NCBI GenBank assembly: GCA_009379955.1
Contig: WHST01000017.1
Location: 1 to 64,000 of the forward strand
From: Streptosporangiales bacterium
Lineage (GTDB): Bacteria; Actinomycetota; Actinomycetes; Streptosporangiales; WHST01
Direction of reading: 5' to 3'
DNA: 64,000 nt
Of the stretch, positions 58,404 through 64,000 are shown one piece after another. Each line of letters starts with the position of its first letter. Position 1 is the stretch's first letter. The notes below the pieces were generated by a model. It was not told the DNA's origin, ran no database searches, and was given only the letters and a program-made list of their open reading frames with translations. The position numbers and the translations under genes were made by a program.

Positions 58404-58897
58404 GCACCGTGACGGGCACGACGAGACAGATGCGCTGGTGGCACGTCGAGGCCGTCGCGACTCTCGAGCGGCGCCTCTTCCCCGACGACGCGTGGAGCCC
58501 CGAGTCGTTCTGGGCCGAGCTCGCGCGAGAGGAGTCCCGCTACTACGTCGTGGTGGAGCGCGACGGCGCGGTGGTGGCGTACGGCGGCCTCCTCGCGGTG
58601 CCCGGCGGCCCGGACGCGGACGTGCTCACCGTCGCGGTCGACCCGGCCGAGCACGGCCGGGGTCTGGGCGGCACCGTGCTCGGTGAGCTGCTCGCCGAGG
58701 CGGACCGCCGGCGGTGCGTCGACGTGCACCTGGAGGTGCGCGACGGGAACACGGCGGCGCTGTCGCTGTACGCCAGGCACGGCTTCGAGCACGCCGGCGT
58801 GCGGCGGCGGTACTACGCGAACGGCGACGACGCGATCGTGATGAGGCGGAGCCGGCGCCGCCGGAGCGGGGCCGCCGCGGGGGAGGAAGAGCGATGA
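58400..58897 (+). CDS. rimI: Ribosomal-protein-alanine N-acetyltransferase (RimI-like)
   Basis: 165 residues, GNAT fold. RimI acetylates the N-terminus of S18 in enterobacteria; in actinobacteria it acts more widely. [55 protein letters not shown] (acetyl-CoA loop) and [30 protein letters not shown] are typical. The tail is Arg-rich (RRSRRRRSG). ATG overlaps the tsaB stop and its own stop overlaps the tsaD ATG, so all three are coupled. Confidence 0.95.
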   Translation: MSTVTGTTRQMRWWHVEAVATLERRLFPDDAWSPESFWAELAREESRYYVVVERDGAVVAYGGLLAVPGGPDADVLTVAVDPAEHGRGLGGTVLGELLAEADRRRCVDVHLEVRDGNTAALSLYARHGFEHAGVRRRYYANGDDAIVMRRSRRRRSGAAAGEEER

Positions 58898-59943
58898 GGC
58901 GGGCGCGCATGAGCACCGACGAGCCGCTGGTGCTGGGCATCGAGACGTCGTGCGACGAGACGGGCGTGGGCATCGTCCGTGGGCACACGCTGCTGGCCGA
59001 CGCGATCGCGTCGAGCGTCGACGAGCACGCGCGGTTCGGTGGGGTGGTACCCGAGGTCGCCAGCCGGGCGCATCTCGAGGCGATGGTGCCGACCATGCAT
59101 CGCGCGCTGTCCGGCGCCGGCGTGACGCTTCGCGACGTCGACGCGATCGCGGTGACGGCCGGCCCCGGCCTCACCGGCGCGCTGCTCGTCGGGGTCGCGG
59201 CCGCGAAGGCGTACGCCCTGGCGGTGGGCAAGCCGCTGTACGGCGTCAACCACCTCGCCGCGCACGTGGCGGTCGACCGGCTCGAGCACGGCCCGTTGCC
59301 CGATCCCTGCGTGGCACTGCTGGTGTCCGGCGGCCACTCCTCGCTGCTCGTCGTCGAGGGTGCGACGCGGCGCGTGACGCCGCTCGGCAGCACCGTCGAC
59401 GACGCCGCGGGGGAGGCGTACGACAAAGTCGCGCGGGTGCTCGGGCTGCCCTTCCCCGGCGGCCCGCCGATCGACCGGGCCGCGCGCGACGGCGACCCCG
59501 CCGCGATCGCGTTCCCGCGCGGCAAGGCCCGTGACGGCACGCTCGACTTCTCGTTCGCCGGCCTCAAGACCGCGGTGGCCCGCTGGGTCGAGGGTCGCGA
59601 GCGCGCGGGCGAGCCAGTGCCCGTCGCCGACGTGGCCGCGTCGTTCCAGGAGGCGGTCGTCGACGTGCTCACGGGCAAGGCCGTCGAGGCCTGCCGTCGC
59701 CGCGGCATCGACGACCTCGTGCTGGGTGGCGGCGTCGCCGCGAACTCGCGGCTGCGCGCGCTGGCCGGGGAGCGTTGCGCCGCCGCGGGCATCAGGCTGC
59801 GCGTGCCGCGGCCCGGCCTGTGCACCGACAACGGGGCGATGGTCGCCTCGCTCGGCGTCGAGCTGGTGGCGAACGGCGTGGGTCCCTCGGCCCTCGATCT
59901 CCCCGTCGACTCCGCCCTCGACCTCGAGATCGTCTCGCTCTAG
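58894..59943 (+). CDS. tsaD: TsaD, tRNA N6-threonylcarbamoyladenosine synthase catalytic subunit
   Basis: 349 residues from ATG at 58894, which has GGGAGGAAGA before it; ATG 58909 is an alternative. Transfers threonylcarbamoyl to A37 of t[18 protein letters not shown], metal-binding HLAAH (HxxxH), [52 protein letters not shown] and [13 protein letters not shown] are all present. Last gene of the tsaB unit. Confidence 0.97.
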   Translation: MRRARMSTDEPLVLGIETSCDETGVGIVRGHTLLADAIASSVDEHARFGGVVPEVASRAHLEAMVPTMHRALSGAGVTLRDVDAIAVTAGPGLTGALLVGVAAAKAYALAVGKPLYGVNHLAAHVAVDRLEHGPLPDPCVALLVSGGHSSLLVVEGATRRVTPLGSTVDDAAGEAYDKVARVLGLPFPGGPPIDRAARDGDPAAIAFPRGKARDGTLDFSFAGLKTAVARWVEGRERAGEPVPVADVAASFQEAVVDVLTGKAVEACRRRGIDDLVLGGGVAANSRLRALAGERCAAAGIRLRVPRPGLCTDNGAMVASLGVELVANGVGPSALDLPVDSALDLEIVSL

Positions 59944-60066
59944 CGGAGCACAGGTCCCGCCTGACCAGGCGATTCGTCACCGGTGTCCGTTTCGCCGGTG
60001 CGGATCTGTGACCGGCCGGTTCTGTTGCGTCTTACCGTGAAAAGAAATCTTCCGAACGCAGAAACG

Positions 60067-60107
60067 AGGATGAGCCCAACCCTAGGGGCGGGGGTTGGGC
60101 TCATCCT
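60067..60107 (+). terminator. Hairpin 1 after tsaD
   Basis: Perfect 16-bp stem (60067-60082 with 60092-60107), 9-base loop, followed by GGTTTTGG. The most convincing terminator of the tsaBD unit; may also work on the minus strand. Confidence 0.8.
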
Positions 60108-60117
60108 GGTTTTGGAA

Positions 60118-60162
60118 GTGAGACCGGGCACCGGCTCGGGGCTACTCAGTGCCCGGTCCCAC
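60118..60162 (+). other. Hairpin 2 of the triple hairpin region
   Basis: 14-bp stem with one mismatch (60118-60131 with 60149-60162) and a 17-base loop, 10 bases after hairpin 1. Confidence 0.65.
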
Positions 60163-60173
60163 TGGCTGGGGAT

Positions 60174-60215
60174 GGGGCGGCGCCGACCAGGCGGTAGACG
60201 GTGCGGCGCCGCCCC
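60174..60215 (+). other. Hairpin 3 of the triple hairpin region
   Basis: Perfect 12-bp GC stem (60174-60185 with 60204-60215) and an 18-base loop. On the minus strand it lies just after the stop of the possible small gene 60238-60444 and could terminate it. Confidence 0.65.
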
Positions 60216-60237
60216 GACTCGGGGCTAGGCGGGCGGG

Positions 60238-60444
60238 TCATCCACGGGAGGCGCCTACGGCGATCGCGCTACTCGACGGCCTGCTCTCAGCGACCGCGAC
60301 CCCGTGTGGGGTCAGCGGGAGCTTCCAGCGGGGCCTTACGGCCTGCGGGTCGTCCGCTTGGAAGCTCTTCCCACACCTGAGGCACCACACGCGAGCGGCG
60401 TTGCCACAGAGGTTGGGATGGGGGCAGGCGTCCGTGGAATACAT
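60238..60444 (-). CDS. Possible small zinc-ribbon protein
   Basis: 68 residues from ATG at 60444, with a purine-rich GGGAAGAGAGAG directly before it. MYSTDACPHPNLCGNAARVWCLRCGKSFQ: Cys7, His9, Cys13 and the CLRCG pair (about 21 and 24) look like a small zinc ribbon; the rest is P/R/S-rich with no known domain. On the minus strand, divergent from the XRE regulator, with hairpin 3 after its stop. It could be a DNA- or protein-binding adaptor, or a spurious frame. No homologue recalled. Confidence 0.45.
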   Translation of the reverse strand: MYSTDACPHPNLCGNAARVWCLRCGKSFQADDPQAVRPRWKLPLTPHGVAVAESRPSSSAIAVGASRG

Positions 60445-60656
60445 CTCTCTCTTCCCTGTCGTGCCTAGTCCCCGAGCGAGCTTCGCGAAAAGTCTGCCGC
60501 CGAAAATTCTGCGCTGTCGGTAACGGTGTGACCACCAATCGCGATAGCACATACAGTGACACACGATCGACTGACTGTCAAGAGCAATCCGCAAATTGCA
60601 GATCCTCGTTGGTCGACGACTTGATTACTCGGTGACGTCGGAGAGACACTTCCCTC
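60445..60656. other. Divergent promoter region, locally AT-rich
   Basis: 212 bases without a gene, lower in GC than the surroundings. A perfect TTGACA lies on the minus strand at 60576-60581, pointing to the small zinc-ribbon frame; the matching -10 is not clear. On the plus strand the XRE gene has no ribosome-binding site, and the nearest boxes (TTGATT near 60631, GACACT near 60645) are weak. Confidence 0.4.
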
Positions 60657-61517
60657 ATGGTGAAGGCGATCGGACCCACCGTTCCCCGCTGGCAGCTGGG
60701 CGAACGGCTCTGCCGGCTGCGCGAGGACGCGGGCATGTCCTTCGGCGACGTCGCCGACGAGATGGACTGCTCGGAGTGGAAGATCCGCAGGATCGAGCAG
60801 GGCCAGGTCGGTGTCACCCGCCCCGAGCTCCGCACCCTCCTCGACCTCTACGACGTCGAGGACCGCGAGCCGCTCGAGGAGCTACAGCAGCTCGGACGGC
60901 AGCGCGGGTGGTGGTCGCGGTTCAGCCGCTTCCTCGCCCCGGCGCACGTCAACCTGCTCGGCATCGAGTCGGCGGCCAGGTCCATCCAGGCGTGGGAACC
61001 CCTGGTCGTGCCGGGCCTGCTGCAGACCGAGACGTACGCACGTGGACTGGCGCGCGCCAACCTGCAGCCGGACGAGGACGCGGCCCGCACGGTGGAGATC
61101 CGGATGGCGCGGCAGAAGCTGGTCTGGGACGACGAGCCGCCGGCCGCGTGGTACATCCTCGACGAGAGCGTCCTGCATCGGACGATCAGCGACGGGCACA
61201 TCATGCGGGAGCAGCTCGAGCGGCTGCTCCACCTACCCGATTCCTGTACGGTCCAGATCCTGTCGTTCGACAGGGGCGACCACCCGGGGACGGCCGGGGG
61301 CCTCACGGTCTTCGAGTTCGACCCGGCCCTGCACTCACCGATCGCGTACGTCGAGAGCCAGGCAGGCTCTCTTTACCTCGAAGAGGGCGAGCTCGATCGG
61401 TGTAAGAGCGTCATCGATCACATGATGGCGCTGGCGCTGTCCCCCGCGGAGAGTGTCACGTTCATCCGAGGGGTCCTGGGAACTATCGGCCCCGATAACC
61501 AGGAGGACATGGAATGA
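60657..61517 (+). CDS. XRE-family regulator with DUF5753 domain
   Basis: 286 residues. Helix-turn-helix about 13-67 (RLCRLREDAGMSFGDVADEMDCSEWKIRRIEQGQVGVTRPEL). The remainder is DUF5753: SIQAWEPLVVPGLLQTETYARGLARA, MARQKLV, WYILDESVLHR, QLERLL and VQILSFDRGDHPGTAGGLTVFEF. Regulators of this type (as WhiJ of Streptomyces) work with a DUF397 partner in control of development or antibiotic production. The ATG of the DUF397 gene overlaps its stop. Confidence 0.93.
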   Translation: MVKAIGPTVPRWQLGERLCRLREDAGMSFGDVADEMDCSEWKIRRIEQGQVGVTRPELRTLLDLYDVEDREPLEELQQLGRQRGWWSRFSRFLAPAHVNLLGIESAARSIQAWEPLVVPGLLQTETYARGLARANLQPDEDAARTVEIRMARQKLVWDDEPPAAWYILDESVLHRTISDGHIMREQLERLLHLPDSCTVQILSFDRGDHPGTAGGLTVFEFDPALHSPIAYVESQAGSLYLEEGELDRCKSVIDHMMALALSPAESVTFIRGVLGTIGPDNQEDME

Positions 61518-61714
61518 GCAAGCAGATCGACCTGACCAGTGCGAAGTGGCACAAGTCCACCTTCAGCCAACCCGACAACTGCGTCGAGGTCGCGCGCGTG
61601 CGCGGTCACTTCGCGGTGCGCGACAGCAAGAACCCGCAGGGCGGCGCCCTCGTCTTCGACTCGGCCGAGTGGGCCGCGTTCGTGAAGGGCGTCGACGCCG
61701 GCGAGTTCAACTGA
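61514..61714 (+). CDS. DUF397 protein, partner of the XRE regulator
   Basis: 66 residues. DUF397 signature: WHKSTFSQPDNCVEVARV, then VRDSKNPQGGALVFDSAEWAAFVKGVDAGEF. These small proteins are encoded next to DUF5753 regulators and are thought to inhibit or modulate them. The 4-base ATGA overlap implies fixed stoichiometry. A 16-bp hairpin follows. Confidence 0.93.
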   Translation: MSKQIDLTSAKWHKSTFSQPDNCVEVARVRGHFAVRDSKNPQGGALVFDSAEWAAFVKGVDAGEFN

Positions 61715-61736
61715 CCGATCAGCTCCTTCTCGCACG

Positions 61737-61773
61737 ACCGGGCCCGACCTCGTTGACCGAGGTCGGGCCCGGT
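61737..61773 (+). terminator. Terminator after the DUF397 gene
   Basis: Perfect 16-bp stem (61737-61752 with 61758-61773), 5-base loop, 23 bases after the stop. It isolates the regulator pair from groES. Confidence 0.85.
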
Positions 61774-61806
61774 CTCGCTTCTCCGGTCCCTCACGCGCGG
61801 CGCTTG

Positions 61807-61833
61807 CTGGCACCCGAGTTGACGGAGTGCTAG
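61807..61833 (+). promoter_or_regulatory. CIRCE-like element 1 (HrcA operator), imperfect
   Basis: CTGGCACCC-N9-GAGTGCTAG: 9-base arms with the exact CIRCE spacing, two arm mismatches. The spacer holds the -35 box TTGACG. Confidence 0.7.
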
Positions 61834-61847
61834 CCGCCGAATAGTGT
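61819..61847 (+). promoter_or_regulatory. groES promoter
   Basis: TTGACG (61819-61824), 17-base spacer, TAGTGT (61842-61847). It sits between and overlaps the two CIRCE elements, so HrcA binding would block it. Confidence 0.7.
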
Positions 61848-61884
61848 CTGCATTGGCACTCAGTAGTAGAGAGTGCCAATGCAG
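61848..61884 (+). promoter_or_regulatory. CIRCE element 2 (HrcA operator), perfect
   Basis: TTGGCACTC (61853-61861), 9 bases, GAGTGCCAA (61871-61879). The symmetry extends to 14-bp arms (61848-61861 with 61871-61884). Classic HrcA site at the transcription start. Confidence 0.92.
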
Positions 61885-61984
61885 TGCAGAACGCGACGAG
61901 GTAGGTCTGATACCCGCGACGGCAGGCCGCCGAGGTCGCCTCTCATCCATTCTGGACAAGACTTCCGGAGGGGGAGGTCAGATC

Positions 61985-62299
61985 GTGACGACGACCCAGA
62001 CCAAGGTTGTCATCCGGCCGCTCGAGGACCGCATCGTGGTTCAGCCGCTGGAGGCGGAACAGGTGACGGCCTCAGGCCTGGTCATCCCGGACACCGCCAA
62101 GGAGAAGCCGCAGGAGGGCAAGGTCATCGCTGTCGGACCCGGTCGTTTCGACGACTCGGGCACCAAGCGTGTCCCGCTCGACATCAACGAAGGTGACGTC
62201 GTGCTGTACAGCAAGTACGGCGGCACCGAGGTGAAGTACGGCGCGGACGAGTACCTCGTGCTCTCGGCCCGCGACGTGCTCGCGGTCATCGACAAGTAA
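61985..62299 (+). CDS. groES: Co-chaperonin GroES
   Basis: 104 residues from GTG at 61985 (GGAGGGGGAGG upstream). Forms the heptameric lid of Gro[47 protein letters not shown] and [23 protein letters not shown] are diagnostic; the mobile loop is 17-35. Controlled by the CIRCE/promoter region upstream. The in-frame stretch upstream from 61844 is the leader, not protein. Confidence 0.98.
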   Translation: MTTTQTKVVIRPLEDRIVVQPLEAEQVTASGLVIPDTAKEKPQEGKVIAVGPGRFDDSGTKRVPLDINEGDVVLYSKYGGTEVKYGADEYLVLSARDVLAVIDK

Positions 62300-63988
<1,689 letters not shown>

Positions 63989-64000
63989 GCGGAGCCCACA

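Larger units (their letters stand above)
59944..60237. other. Non-coding stretch with three successive hairpins
   Basis: No convincing gene. The stretch contains three independent strong hairpins (60067-60107, 60118-60162, 60174-60215), listed separately. The 120 bases just after tsaD are unstructured to the eye and end in an A-rich run (GTGAAAAGAAATC). Confidence 0.7.

Noticed and set aside
58206-58686. Continuation of the original tsaB frame to 58686
   Set aside because: Past 58205 this frame is Arg-rich nonsense overlapping rimI in another frame; the alternative frame carries the true TsaB C-terminus.

Overview
The window is a 64-kb stretch of GC-rich actinobacterial chromosome. Evidence: GTG and TTG starts and overlapping genes throughout, zinc-type S14, S4 and L36, an XRE/DUF5753 plus DUF397 regulator pair, a groES-groEL operon with CIRCE operators, and the order rpoC / rpsL-rpsG-fusA-tuf / S10-spc-alpha / truA / rplM-rpsI / glmM / glmS / acpS / nnr / alr / tsaE / tsaB-rimI-tsaD / groES-groEL, which is the one known from filamentous actinomycetes. 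The genus cannot be fixed by reading alone. No tRNA, rRNA, CRISPR array or transposase was recognised.

Layout. (1) 1-8.4 kb: 3' part of rpoC, a DUF4190 membrane protein with tyrosine/glutamine-rich repeats, then the str operon. (2) 8.5-26 kb: S10, spc and alpha ribosomal clusters with secY, adk, map, infA and rpoA. L4, L22, S3 and L17 carry long low-complexity C-terminal tails. S12 naturally has Arg at position 88, the classical streptomycin-resistance position. (3) 26-43.8 kb: truA, an MFS transporter, rplM-rpsI, glmM and glmS (amino-sugar supply for peptidoglycan), DUF389, two tandem beta-propeller membrane proteins, acpS, nnr, alr, an alpha/beta hydrolase and an unusual GNAT-TsaE fusion. 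(4) 43.8-57.7 kb: a mostly minus-strand accessory island lying between tsaE and tsaB. It holds a GNAT enzyme, a coupled pair (SDR lacking the catalytic Tyr plus an ACC-synthase-like aminotransferase) under a palindromic operator, a DUF222-HNH nuclease, an acyltransferase, and a secreted phosphoesterase locus with three PhoD enzymes, a CehA-type PHP protein and two copies of a discoidin-like partner. (5) 57.7-64 kb: tsaB (with an apparent frameshift), rimI, tsaD, three successive strong hairpins, a possible small zinc-ribbon gene, the XRE/DUF397 pair, and groES-groEL with two CIRCE elements.

How it works together: regions 1-3 and 5 build transcription, translation, protein export, chaperone and t6A-tRNA machinery plus cell-wall precursors. 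The island adds extracellular phosphate-ester scavenging and an uncharacterised amino-acid-related enzyme pair. The two items I consider most worth pursuing are the duplicated phoD-discoidin module and the SDR(Tyr to Glu)/ACC-synthase-like pair.
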